64,000 bases of DNA from Erpobdella octoculata (Eukaryota > Annelida > Clitellata > Hirudinida > Erpobdellidae), in the NCBI GenBank assembly GCA_963978895.1, contig OZ022247.1:13828972-13892971 (forward strand). Reading direction: 5' to 3'. Shown one piece after another: positions 10,208 to 20,903 of this stretch. A program made the translations under genes and the position numbers. Under the pieces are notes generated by a model. That model had not been told where the DNA came from and searched no databases. It saw nothing but the letters and a program-made list of their open reading frames with translations. Positions within the stretch are counted from its first letter, which is position 1. Every line of letters starts with the position of its first letter.

Positions 10208-13200
10208 CTTAATTGGTAATGTAAATATTACAACTAGAAAACGACGTTGATTGTATATTACTTTGGTTTTTTCCAGTCAAATAAGAAACGTTTACGTGTC
10301 TATATATTGATATTTTAACAATTTTAGTCAATTTTATTTCGGACTAGTTTTAATGGTTGGTTGGTTTTAAATATTCCATTTGGATTGTTTCATCCTTTGT
10401 TCATATTAGCTTTCAATGCTCTATGTCAATAATCAATGTTTTATATTAAAATCCAATGCTTCATACCATTATTTTAGGTGTCATACTAATATCCAATGTT
10501 TCATATTTCAATGTTTCGAATCATTCCATATCATTATTCAATATTTTATACCAATATTAAACGTTTCGTATCAACACACAATAGTTCATATCAATACTTA
10601 ATATATTCTTATATGTTTTAACTCATATTTATGAAATTAAATTAGGGGCTCTGAAGATGGATACGTCCGAAACTGGCCAGTTAGCCCAATTTAATAAAAG
10701 TTTTAAATCTCTTTTTAATCTTATTCCTAATAAAAAAGAAATCGTTATTCTTCAAAACTTTTGTAAGAAGCTTGTTAATGCAGAATGGACTAAAAAGTTC
10801 AACGAAACTTGTCTAAAAGAAGATATCATTCCGAAATATGCCTTAAACATATATATATATATAAATGGATGTTTGTGTGTGAGTTCGTCCTTTATAGAAA
10901 TCTGAACCGCTGGAGCGATCTTGATGAAATTTGGCAAGGATGTAGTTCTCATACAGGAAGAGAAAGTTAAGAAGGTTTGGACTCCCTAATCCCATTCCCC
11001 GGCTCAGGGGGGCCAAAAAACCCTTTCCAGGCCAAAAGTGCCTATGTATGACCATAAGAGATAATTGCATAATAAAATTCAAATTTAATTTACGTAACAA
11101 CGTTTGAAGGCTTCAAGCAACTTTTAGCAAATCTATTCTACGTTTTATGGGCTAAAAGAAGTTAGGAAAGAGTCGAAAAGAGAAAATGAGTGCGAACGGG
11201 AGTATGTATGTATGTATTTATGTATAAAATATTACGAAAAAAGATACTTTGACTAAAAATAAAAGCGTGGGAGCTCATCCTAATCCATTTCCATCATAAT
11301 CCATGGATTATGATGAGCCTCCCACGCTTTTATTTTTAGTTAAAGATTATTTGATGACATATAGAAGGAAAGGAAAAAATTATTTTATACTTTTTAGTGC
11401 ACTTTTCACACATAAATAAAAGCGTGTATTTTGAAAAAAGTATCTTTTTCGTAATATTATTTTATCATTTTTGGTCTTGTAAAAATTAAAAATGATTTTT
11501 CAACCATGCTACACCCCTGAAGTCTTCGTTCAAATCTTCTTGTTTACTAAATTTGTTTAGGTCCGTCTAATTATAAAGATAAACCACACGTCTATCATGC
11601 AGCTTTCATGGCTATTAATGTAGGTTGACTCCACCCTGATAATTTACTATTCATCAGCTAGGGGGACATCCACTTATTATGTTAACAAAATATGGGGGGA
11701 GGGGGTTTGAAGAAGTTTGACATTTGTTGACATGGGGGAGGCGGGTGTTCAAGATAAATTGACGTCAACAATGTATTTTTTTACAAGAGTTATAAAATAA
11801 AAAAATAGGAAAGTAATAAATGCATTGTATGCCAGTCAGTCAATTAGAATCTACCTACCCCCAAAAAAACATTCAAAATACGATACAGTTTACTTAAAAC
11901 TTAATAGTAAATTAAATAAAAAAAAGACTGATTGACCTAAAATGTCGGTGTATCGATTCCACAAAAAATTAATCAATCAACCACTATGCCCATTATAACA
12001 ATTGAGGAACATTTGAATTCCTCATGGGAAGATGTTAGAAGATAGAATATATATTCTCAATTTGTTCGGAAGACAACGATCGGAGTTGTCTGCGGCCGGC
12101 GACGGAGCTGGTTGGTTGAAGATCCAGGCTGAGATAGAGTGGGCCATTATCGTGTAGACACTTGAAAACGAGTAGTGCGACCTTGAAAACTATTCACTCC
12201 GGTAGCCGAAGCCAGTGGAGATCATGTAGAATAGGTGTCACGTGACGATGATGAAAGCGGAGATGATGAATTGCTGTATTGAACGTAGAACAGGCAGCTT
12301 GATAGGTATGAACGAAACCAGTCAGTGACGAGGTCAGTCAAGCCGCAGGATGAATGTAGTCGTTGGAGTAAGATGTTGTGATCGACGGTATCGAAGGCAG
12401 CGGACAAGTCAAGAAGGACCAAAAGGGATAGCTTGCCACCGTCGGCGGTCATCACCGGGGACGTTCGCTTCTGGGAAGTTTCGCCCCCACTTTTTTGCTC
12501 CCAGATTTTTTGCTCACAGTTTTTTTGCCCCTGGGAAAATTCACTTCCGGTTTTTCGCCCCAGTTTTCACCAGTGCTTTTAGATCTGGAAAAGTTTGTCG
12601 CAGTTTTATAGTGCTTGTTTTTTTGGATGTTCTCCTCATGATTTGTTAGTTCCTGGGGTTTTCAACCTTTTTCCTCCTACAACCTTTTATCCTCGGGAAA
12701 GTTATAATAACCCCTGAGAAATATTGCCAGCAGTGTTTTATCCAGACCACTTGACTTCGAGAAGGAATTTGAAAATTAGGGGAGAGCAGGAGCGTCATTT
12801 CAGCATTGTAGATACTTTTTCCAAAACTCCTTCAAACTCTTATATACTTTTCCTTCAGAAAATAATTGATGACCGGAGGGGGATAGTTGTAGATGCTTTT
12901 TGCGAAACTTCTCCAATATTTTTTACTTCTTTTTTCCCAAAATAGCCTGAGGACAAAAACCAGGAGCAAAAAACCAGAGGCGAAAAACTGGGAGCAAATT
13001 TTTCCAGAGGTGAAAAGCGCAGGGGCAAAACTTCACGGAACAAACTTTACGTATCCCTATAAAATATATATCAAGCACTGGCTTATTATCACTTTGCCTG
13101 CTAGGATAGCCTCCCAGAACTATTTAGAGCCATTTAATTGATTTGGTTCTGTCATTTATATCTATTTATCTGGTTTAGCATCTAGGAAGCTCAGTATAAT

Positions 13201-15465
13201 TATGTTGCTGGTAAACTGCAGAATGCTTAATAACTGTGCTGAGTATTTAGCTTAGGTTATGCATACATTAGGTGCATATGTTAGCATGCTATGAAAGTCT
13301 GCTAGGTTAAGATATTGAACTGAAAAACAATTAAACCTGGGTCACACAATTGTGCTAGACGCACAAAGTATAAGAAAAAATAATTTGTATTGCAAGCCCA
13401 GACACTTTTCTGAAAAATTCCTTCTTAAAGTTATTTTTTTTTATCAGTATCTCAAAATCTACTTTACATCCAGACAAATAAGAAAAGACATGAAACTGGA
13501 TAGATTTGTCATTCTTAATTAATCATGAAATGTTTGCTTAAAAATGATAAATATCACAACAAAGAAAATGATGTAAACAACTATTAAGTTTAATAAGTTA
13601 TATGCTAGAAAAAAAACTTGTTCCTATTAAATGATATAATGATCTCTTTTTTAATTATTCATTCAACCAATTTTTAATAGTGAATTATTAGGAATCCATT
13701 TGAACCAAATTAATGCACAGTCTAACTTGTCGATCCTAGCAACCTTGAAAGCGGACAGGTGGTCAATAGTGGCTGACTTTAATGCTAACAACTGATCCAT
13801 TTTAGCACTCTTATACGCAGAAAGCTTGCCCATCTGAGCAGTTTTAAATCCGCTTATTTTTTCAAGTATTTCTCTGATACTCCTTCGCTTTTTCTTTTCT
13901 TTTACACTGCATACATTGCAAGCGTAACGTACCGTTCCGAGTATTACAGCAGCTACAAAAAATCCAGCTGACGTCGATGAACCAACTAGTAAACTTGTAA
14001 TTACTGCATCTGTCAAAGCACTGTAGTCAAGTCTCAACAGGAAAACTGTAACAGATTGTGGTGAATATGACCCATTCAAAACTGCTATTTCGTGTTGAAA
14101 CATGTTATCATATATGCAAATAAAATCTCCTGCATCTTTTTTCCTGACTTTTGGAATATAGAGACTTCCATTGGACAGCAGAGAAATTGTATTTAGTTTT
14201 TCAGACTCTTTTTCACTATTCGGTAATAATTGCTCGTAAGTTTCAGCTTCTCTTGCATGAAAAGTTTCCGAATTTAAGTCAGTCATTATTTCTTTTCTAT
14301 TTGTTAACCACAACGCCTTACCTCCACTTTCAAAAGTTGAGCAATTAATGGATATGGACTGACCTATTTTTACATATATTTCAAACTTACTTGTGGCTAT
14401 TTCATGAAGTTTTTTGTAACATTGTTTTTTAATTTCCCTCACTGCATCAGTGATGTCAGAATAAACATCACCAGATATCTCATTAGTGCAAGAAAATCCA
14501 ACCAAATTGAGTTTTTTCGAATGAATAACAAACTCAACGTGGTGTAAAATGTTCAGACTTCGGCAATGACACAGCAGTCTATTCTCTGTCAAGTTGATAA
14601 ATGAAACATGATAAAATTCACCTAAAATTGTAATAGAGCTTAGAGAATTAGAGCTTAAATCAAGGTGATTTAATGAAACAAATCTTGGTAGGTTAGAATA
14701 GCTGGTATTTAGCTTTTCCAACAATCTATTGTTTGTGATTTCAAGAAATTTCAGTTTTGACAAATAAAAAAAAGCATTCATTGAAATTTCTGTCAACATT
14801 GGCATAAAATTGATTTGCAACAATTCAAGAGTTTCAAGATTCCAAAAAGAAAATGGTGAAATCTCATGAATGAGATTTCCACTTATATCTAATTTCTTTA
14901 AGTGTGGCATATACTTAAAAACATTCGATGGTATTGATATAAAATTGTTGAAACTCAAATCTAAACTGTGAAGTGTTATCATCTCACTTTCTATAAATAA
15001 TAACCCAATTTGATTGTGAGACAAGTCAAGATAAGTCATACTTGACCAGTTGCATTTTTCTATGAATCGAAGACCAGAAGACTTGCGATAGGTTTGTGAC
15101 AGATTCAGTGACTTGATGCATGCCTGGTCGGTAGTCGTGAAATTAAACAGATGATTTGACATTTGGTTTTCACCCAGGTTCAATTCTTTTATAGTTGATG
15201 ATTGTGGCTTAGTAATTTCATAATAATTCAAGCCCTTATTTGAGTAACGATTTGGTGTTCCATGAAATCTGTTCAAGTCAGTAGACAAGAGTTCAAGTGA
15301 TAATCCAGAACAAGTAAATGAACTATTGTAGAAAATACATTTTCTGGATACATATTTATTTCCTGACACAACAGAATTCAACAAAAAGTAAAATACTCTG
15401 TAAATTGTCACATATCTCAGTATCAGTATCATTTCCTCTTCTTTCAGGAGTGCACTTACCAACAT
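7983..15465 (-). CDS. LRR-Ig-transmembrane receptor with 11-residue-repeat tail (Kekkon-like), three exons
   Basis: Coding exons (reverse strand) are 15465-13727, 9664-9506 and 9384-7983, giving 3300 nt, exactly 1100 codons including the stop. Phases match at both junctions: phase 2 with donor GTTAGA and acceptor TTTTGAAG, then phase 2 with donor GTATTG and acceptor TTTAAACAG. The N-terminus has a hydrophobic leader starting at Met1 or, better, Met12. Several LRRs follow (about residues 75-300; LxxLxLxxN motifs such as LDLSHNQIG and LDLSFNNF), then a Cys-rich LRR cap (CHC at about 300, closing Cys near 348). Next are one Ig domain (Cys near 373, Trp near 382, DAGDFIC near 447) and a membrane span (about 490-515). 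The long cytoplasmic tail carries 11-residue repeats of the form (hydrophobic)xx(L/I/M)xxYxxxQ, then a Ser/Glu-rich region. Family roles are adhesion or signalling; the ligand is unknown. Intron 1 (4.06 kb) is full of mobile elements. Confidence 0.8.
10158..10203. repeat. (AT)n microsatellite
   Basis: About 44 bases of uninterrupted AT in the receptor intron. Confidence 0.95.
10405..10625. repeat. degenerate CAATGTTTCATATxAATAT minisatellite
   Basis: About eight to ten imperfect units of 18-25 bases, built around 'tccaatgtttcatatcaatat', run directly up to the hammerhead-like motif. The Asn/Ile-rich reading frame across it is an artefact of the repeat. Confidence 0.7.
10637..10694 (+). ncRNA. 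hammerhead-ribozyme-like motif at the start of a Penelope-like fragment
   Basis: All three helices of a type I hammerhead can be drawn. The core CTGAAGA is at 10651-10657. Stem II is GGA/TCC closing a TACG loop (10659-10668), followed by GAAA (10669-10672). Stem III is ACT/AGT around GGCC (10672-10681). Helix I pairs GGGCT (10646-10650) with AGCCC (10683-10687), continued by TTAAATT (10637-10643) with AATTTAA (10688-10694). The predicted cleavage site follows T10682. One oddity is an extra T (10658) between the core and stem II, which may weaken activity. Penelope-like retroelements are known to carry such ribozymes, and the downstream sequence is Penelope-like. Confidence 0.55.
10657..10845 (+). 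pseudogene. Penelope-like element N-terminal fragment
   Basis: An open frame encodes about 60 residues including [12 protein letters not shown] and [15 protein letters not shown]. The pattern (W/K)xxFNxxCLKExxxPxY recurs at 51110-51255 (FNKACLKEHLVPNYL). This matches my memory of the N-terminal region of Penelope-like polyproteins, ahead of the reverse transcriptase. It is cut off where a Helitron head begins at about 10846. The element is truncated and dead. Confidence 0.45.
10843..11215 (+). mobile_element. Helitron 5' end fragment
   Basis: An (AT)n start leads into AAATGGATGTTTGTGTG, then a segment around 'gaaccgctggagcgatct' and 'gatgaaatttggcaagg'. This is the classic Helitron 5' subterminal pattern seen across animals. 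Further in, 'gcaaatctattctacgtttt' and a GCGAACGGGA motif match the Helitron copies at 36.4-38.5 and 51.4-53.3 kb. No 3' end with CTAG and hairpin follows, so it is truncated. Confidence 0.65.
11222..11462. repeat. imperfect palindrome with nested hairpin
   Basis: The inner arms (gactaaaaataaaagcgtgg at 11250-11270, inverse near 11322-11342) flank a pair of near-palindromic 'taatccatggattat' segments. Outer arms (atattacgaaaaaagatact at 11229, inverse at about 11432-11452) extend the fold to 240 bases. It looks like a small foldback element without coding capacity. Confidence 0.7.
12222..12455 (-). pseudogene. LINE reverse-transcriptase fragment
   Basis: The reverse strand encodes [20 protein letters not shown] followed by [19 protein letters not shown] is motif A of non-LTR (CR1/L2/RTE-like) reverse transcriptases. 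Motifs before and after are missing, so it is a short relic inside the receptor intron. Confidence 0.85.
12455..13045. repeat. foldback-like block of degenerate TTTTTCGCCTCTGG units
   Basis: At 12460-12560, units such as 'tttttgctcccagat' repeat. At 12945-13040 the same motif appears inverted (aaaaactgggagcaaat, aaaaccagaggcgaaaa). Inverted arms made of short tandem units mirror the design of the 31695-33353 element, but no target duplication could be seen. Confidence 0.5.
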
Positions 15466-16559
15466 TTAAAAATGTAAACTAAAATTAAAGTGACTGGGAA
15501 AATGTTCTTTAAATAGTGTTGAATTGAAACGCCTACACATTCATTATAAGTGCAAAGCCACCTCATTTTCATTTCCAACGTTTTAAAATTTCAACAATAC
15601 TAGTAAAACTCAGTATATCTTATGAAACATAATGACATAGTTTCATTTCAACGCTACGAATAGTACGCAATCATTATATACAATAAATACAAATATTTAG
15701 GATTTCTTTCGAAGGGTAATCAGGAAAGGGTAATCCAGGCCATCGAAGGCGATATCTGCTCGCAATTGTTTTCTATTTCTACGGTTAAAAATAAGTCGAA
15801 GGTCAAAAGTGTTACCGAAAAAGTCTAAAAAAAATACTTTTCCAGAGATCTCATCTCAATGCACTATCAGATCTAGAGGGGCCAATCTGGCCATGCCTCT
15901 CCCCTCACATTTTGTCAATAGACTTTGGCCCCCTCGTCCATAAGCATAGGAGACGGGGTGCAGGGGGAAATGCCTCCCCCAATTTTTTTTGTCTCAATTT
16001 TTCGGGCAAGCAGATGCGTCTGAACTATGAAACAAGTAAAGATGAAAGATTTCTTTTTTATATGCTTTTATTTGCCTTTTTATCTGAGTCAACGAACTAA
16101 AATTTTTGAATCTAAAACAACCATTACTCTCAATCTTGTTAATTATTTTGGACCTCTGGCGACTTCGACTTATAAACATCCGTACCGTTTAATTATTTTG
16201 GACCTCTGGCGACTTATACATAAAAAACCATTGATATATACTATATATTTCCTGAAAGTATACTAGTATATATCAATGTAAAAAACTTATTACAGTCGCT
16301 AGTAGGCAGGAATTAATTTGATTTGATTAATTTTAATTGATTTAAGGCCTAATTCATGTCGGAAACATTAAATTCATGTTTGGCATCCAGAATAAAGCTT
16401 TCCTGAAAGTTTTAGAGCTCTAGATGGTCGAAAATTGGGTAAATTTTTGCTTCTAAGATTTGATCAACACAGAAAAACCAACAAACAAACAAACAAACAG
16501 AGAGACGAGTGAAATTAAATAAAAGCATTTAAAAATAAAAACATTCAAAAATAACGCAT
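15466..16559. other. region upstream of the receptor gene, no supported gene
   Basis: It holds a mobile-element-like G-rich stretch near 15930-15990, a tandem duplication of about 55 bases (core aattattttggacctctggc at 16139 and 16191) and (AAAC)n at 16480-16500. The receptor promoter or 5' exon should lie near 15470-15800, but I can point to no specific signal. Confidence 0.4.
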
Positions 16560-17288
16560 TTGCATAAACCACAACCGCTTTTCCAGATGTTCACTTCCAA
16601 TTTGCGATTTTTCGATATTATGGCGGCTATATCGTATATATATCCTAGCGTTTCGGGCATTTTCTCAATGCAGTTAAACGCCGATGTGCTCAAAATTGAA
16701 GATGCAGTGACGTGGGCAATGAGGCATGGCTTATTAGCAAGAAGTAGAGCTTGTCATCGTTGCCAAACTGCGATGGTTTTGGTGCCGAGAAGTGACATAT
16801 TGGATGGATGTGTTTGGCGGTGCCACGCTAGAGGTTGTCGTGCAAGCAAGTCCATCCGAGCCTATAGCTTCTACGGTCCTCTACCAAAGAAGCAACATCC
16901 CGTTGAACAAGTGTAAGTCATCTTAAAAGGTTTTAATTTTTTATGTTTACAGAAACTAAAGAAATAACTGAAATTTTATTGTATATAATGATTCTATAGA
17001 AACCATTCTTTGCTTAATGTTTAGTAATAAAAGTTTAGTTGACATTCTACTGAGCAATGCAAGAAATTCCGCAAGCAGCCGTCGGTTTCTTGTTGGAATT
17101 AGATACGGACCACACTACCGGATTGGTTCAACTTTCACAGGGATCTTTGCACATGGTGGAGAAGGGACACCCCAGTACAAATCGGAGGCCCGGGACACTG
17201 TGCAAATTGATGAGAGCTGTGTTTCAGCATCCAAAAAAACTAGAAATGGGAGAGCAAGGCCGGTCCGGAGAAAGTGGGTGTTTGGAGG
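16560..17288 (+). pseudogene. ISXO2/IS1595-like (Merlin-type) transposase, broken
   Basis: Exon 1 (to 16912, donor GTAAGT) encodes a Cys4 ribbon, CHRCQTAMVL then WRCHARGCRASKSIR. The second exon (from about 17025) carries the first catalytic Asp block TVQIDESCVS and RRKWVFGG. Part of the stretch between (HTTGLVQ, HMVEKGHP) reads in a different frame, so there are at least two frameshifts. After WVFGG the frame runs into a hAT-like terminus (CAGAGGCGTGGATT at 17289). Zinc ribbon plus IDES/WVFGG is diagnostic of the ISXO2-like DDE fold. Later catalytic residues are absent. Confidence 0.78.
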
Positions 17289-17520
17289 CAGAGGCGTGGA
17301 TTCAGCAAAATGTTGAGGGGGGCGAAGATTTTTTAACTTTTAAGTAGATTTAGTAATAGAAGTAGGAAGAGAGTTCCAGAGAAAGGGACCAGAGTAGGAA
17401 AAAGAGCGTTTAGCAAAAGAATGCTTAACAGAAAAGAAAAGTGGAAAAGAGCAATTATTAATTTTAAACATTAGTAAGCAAATTTTAAAAATCACCCTAT
17501 ATCTAAGACAACAAAAACAA
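17289..17520 (+). mobile_element. truncated hAT-like element carrying LINE sequence, same family as H3
   Basis: It begins CAGAGGCGTGGATT. Its first 50 bases, and then 17349-17510, match the inverted sequence of H3 (37344-38392), including a captured LINE C-terminal fragment. The opposite terminus is not found, so the right side is lost. It interrupts the ISXO2-like transposase immediately after the WVFGG codons. Confidence 0.65.
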
Positions 17521-17684
17521 TTATCAAGTTTTAATTTTCAGTCCTTGATAGAGGCTTTCTTTGTTTTGTGAACATGAATAATTCGCGAAGACAAGTGGTA
17601 ATTGTTCTAATCAGCTTAATGGTCTTGCGGTCTGGTCAGGCCCGTCGGGACGGGGGGGTGTGGGGGGGTGCTCCACTTGTCAGA

Positions 17685-17842
17685 ACATTGTCGGTAAAAT
17701 TATATTGTCGGTAAAACTTATACAGTTGAAATAGAAGTATATTGTTGGTAAAACTTATATTGTCAGTTGAGATAAAAATATATTGCCGGTAAAACTTAGG
17801 ATTCTCAGTTGAAATAGAAATATATTGTCGGTAACACAGCAG
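17685..17842 (+). repeat. subterminal repeats of hAT H2
   Basis: About five diverged copies of a ~30-base unit built on 'atattgtcggtaaaactta' and 'cagttgaaatagaaat'. Subterminal repeats of this sort are typical transposase-binding sites in hAT elements. Confidence 0.6.
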
Positions 17843-18607
17843 GACGAGAGCGCACAACAGCACACAAACACATTGGAAAATGCTGACCAGGTTAAACAAT
17901 GGAGCTGCTAATAAGAAGTCCAGGGCTATACTATGAAACGAAAACGCTCACCAGCACACACGCACATAGGGAAAGTCCTGATACAGCTAGGCCTTGGGAG
18001 GATAGCGGGAAGTTCGAAGCTAAGTGATGTATGTATGTTTCGTATGTATGGTCGATGAGGTCAGAAAATCCGCGAAAACTTTTTCCTTTGTGTCCTAGTG
18101 TGTTAGGTATTAGAAGTTCTTGTCGACAGAGATCAAGTTATATCGGAATTTTAATCAAATATTGGTTTGATTTTTATATTTATTTTATTTCACTCCATAT
18201 ATTTTATTTTAAATCCTTAACTTATTTTGTATATTTTATTTTTTCCTTTCTATTTCATTTTATATACAATGTGGCTTTTATATCTATTACAATAAATTTA
18301 ATTCCAAAGCTTTCTTAAACGCTTTCTAATCTTTAATTCAATTCATTTAAGATCATAAGTTTCAGTTATATTTTCAGTAGCAATGTCTTACTCGGTATTT
18401 TCGCTAAAATAACTACTTCTCAATTTTATTTAACTTTATTGGCAATGTGTGCATAATTAAAAATACTTTATTTTTTAAATGCAATTATGAATGATTTAAA
18501 AAAACTACTCATTCAAAAGCTGTTTATCAAATGTTTCTAAGAAGTTTTGCAAATTCAAGACTTGGTTTAAATCAGATATTTTAATCAATTTAGAAATTCG
18601 ACCCAGC

Positions 18608-20727
18608 ATGCCACCTCCAAGCGTGAAAAGATTTAAAGTAAAGTGCAAAGTCAAGAATTTTCCACGTTTAATCTTCGATAACGACTATTGTCTGACGCAC
18701 AATAGAATTTATCATCCCGACTACATTCAAAATCTTCAAGAGATACCTTATGAAAAGTATGGTGCGCCTCAGAATCCTTTTGCAATAAGTTCTGCAAAGA
18801 GAGCAAAAATCTCAAGTGAATTAAATTTATTCGAAATTGATTCTGAAATAGGAAATGGTGATAAAGAAAAAAACCCGACAACTGAAATCTCTGAGATCGA
18901 ATTTGAATCACCTGCAATTGATTGTGAGCCGATTGATGCAAGAAATAATAGAGATGACAAAAATACAGAAACTGAAATATCAGATCTCTGCAATTCAAAA
19001 TCTCCTGATATTGGTTTCCTATCCAAGAGCTCAAGTGACGTTGTAGCTGAACAAATGCCAGCAATTGAAAGTGAAACTGATTCATTAGATAAAGAATCTG
19101 CATTCACCATTTCTGTGGGTAAGTTTGCAAAATTATGCAAACTTCTAAGCTTCTATTCTTCAACAGCCTACAAAAACATTTGACATAAAAGATGTTGAAG
19201 AACTTTGTCTCGTGATGCCAAATAATGGAGTAGGGGAGACCGGGGCATGTTGAACCAATTTTTATAACTTTACTCAGTACACATTTATTATTGCAGTAAA
19301 ACATCTTGAAATAGGTTATTATTATAAACAAATATGTTTATTACGTATACCAAAAATTATTTTTATTTTTAAGATTTTTCCTTGACCATAGAAGAAAATA
19401 TTAGCAAGCCCGTCATGTGGTTCAACTTACCCCGTTAACGGGGCACGTTGAACCAATATTTTATAACTGCTGTTGCTAAGCAGTTATTGTTCTAATGAAA
19501 CATTTTCAAATGTACAAATGTTATCTAAGTCAAATTGATTTATCTTCAATCTTCTATTTTACTTTATATCTCCAATAAAATTTGGATTTCGCAATTTTTT
19601 GGTTTTGTTGTATTTGAGGTTTTTAAGTTCATCTAATTTATTACAAAAGTTGCGTAATTATTATAATTAATATTACTAATAATAAGTTCTTGTGTTACGA
19701 AACGCTATGGATTAAATCATTAAAGCTGCTTAATGCTGCTTACGTAATTATTGTAACAAATTGTGTGTTTTAGAATGGTTATTGGGTTATTGTGAGAACA
19801 CGCAATGACCCTGAGAAAAACCCAGGCAAAACAGCTAATAAAAAAATCTAATAACTGATAAAAATATCTAATAATTGAAAAAAATTTCTATTAAAATTAT
19901 CTAATAAAATATCTAAAAATTATAACAAGTCAAATCATCACCATGATAAAATATTGTTGGTTCAACGTGCCCCTAACAAAATGGTTCAACATGCCCCAAT
20001 CGTATTGGTCCTAGTATTTTAACTGTAGGCTGATTAACATGTTACTGATGCGAGAAAGAAAACACGTACTGTGTTACTGGATAAAAACACAACAAAAATA
20101 TGTATCTTAAAATTACTCACTTTCTTTGCAATTGTGTTTTAAAGAACAATAACGTCAACGACTCAAAATTACTCGAAACCGGCAAAATCACTTATATCGC
20201 GATTATTTTAAAATTAACATACATAAACATCACAAATCAACACAGCTACTTCTATTTATATTATTAGTCCAAACTATGAAACTCTGACAAAAATTTTTTT
20301 ATAAATAAGCAAATTTACCCATCTGGTTCAACATGCCCCGTGGTTCAACATGCCCCGGTCTCCCCTAATCACTGATGTTTATTCATTCCAAGGTGAACTT
20401 GAAATTTTTATGAATACATTCAGTGAATCAGAAACTCCAGCAAACAATGATCAATTGAAACGATCCTGGCAAAAACGACAAATATTTCCTGGGGTTTTCA
20501 AAGTTTTCAAGTTAATGGCGTCAGCTCCTGTATCTGTGGCTAGTGATGAAAGAACGTTTAGCAAATTAAAATTTGTAAAAACTTATTTGCGTTCCACGAT
20601 GACGGATGATAGATTGGACTCCTTGATATTGCTGGCTTCAGAGAAGGACTTTCTGGACAACATCGATCTTGATGAATTGGTGAAAAAGTGGTCCATAATA
20701 AAACAAAGACGCATCCGAATTGATTAA
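18608..20727 (+). pseudogene. hAT transposase with C-terminal dimerisation domain, split by an insertion
   Basis: The first frame (18608 to about 19115) gives a Lys-rich start MPPPSVKRFKVKCKVK and an acidic middle. A short intron ending CAG at 19167 is possible. From 19168 the frame reads TFDIKDVEELCLVMPNNG up to 19230. It resumes after the inserted element at 20366 as ITDVYSFQGELEIF and continues to 20727. VSVASDERTFSKLK, KTYLRSTM and DDRLDSLILLASE form the hAT C-terminal dimerisation region. Only the N- and C-terminal parts are recognisable; the catalytic middle is missing, so it is a deletion derivative. Confidence 0.75.
19231..20367. mobile_element. TA-flanked non-autonomous element (mariner-like ends) inside hAT transposase
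   Basis: The element is 19233-20365 (1133 bp). It has inverted termini GGGGAGACCGGGGCATGTTG and their complement, with a TA on each side (19231-19232, 20366-20367). The motif GGTTCAACATGCCCC recurs at both ends and internally near 19418-19460 and 19955-20000, in both orientations. No transposase is visible. TA duplication suggests Tc1/mariner-type mobilisation. Removing it with one TA leaves the host reading frame continuous. Confidence 0.85.
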
Positions 20728-20903
20728 ATATTTTTGTATTATTTTAATATTGCAATTTTTTGAACTAATACGTGTTTTTTTAAATATACAATATATAAAA
20801 TCAATAAGTTATTTGAATAAAAAAGTACGAAAAACTTTGTCGGTAAAATGTGGCTGTTACACCCCCCCAGAATTGGTATGCTAGCTACGGCCCTGGGTCT
20901 GGT

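Larger units (their letters stand above)
9665..13726 (-). other. intron 1 of the LRR-Ig receptor gene
   Basis: The intron is defined by donor GT (13726-13725) and acceptor AG (9666-9665) on the reverse strand. It contains an (AT)n tract, a degenerate minisatellite, a Penelope-like fragment with ribozyme fold, a Helitron head, a palindrome, a LINE reverse-transcriptase fragment and a foldback-like repeat, listed separately. 11470-12030 and 13050-13720 show nothing gene-like; a G-rich mobile-element-like end lies near 11660-11710. Confidence 0.7.
17629..20903 (+). mobile_element. hAT element H2 with 8-bp target duplication
   Basis: The element is 17637-20895. The left end CAGGCCCGTCGGGAC and right end (inverse) CAGGGCCGTAGCTAG are related inverted termini, both followed inward by a G-run, GTGT and CGGTAAAA sequence. 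The 8-bp duplication GGTCTGGT lies at 17629-17636 and 20896-20903. Subterminal 'attgtcggtaaaactta' repeats fill 17690-17840. A transposase remnant lies at 18608-20727, and a TA-flanked element (19233-20365) is inserted in it. 17900-18600 is AT-rich without supported coding sequence. Confidence 0.88.

Noticed and set aside
11655..11770. end of a widespread G-rich DNA element (GGGGACATCC-like)
   Set aside because: Only one candidate terminus and no partner or duplication could be seen.
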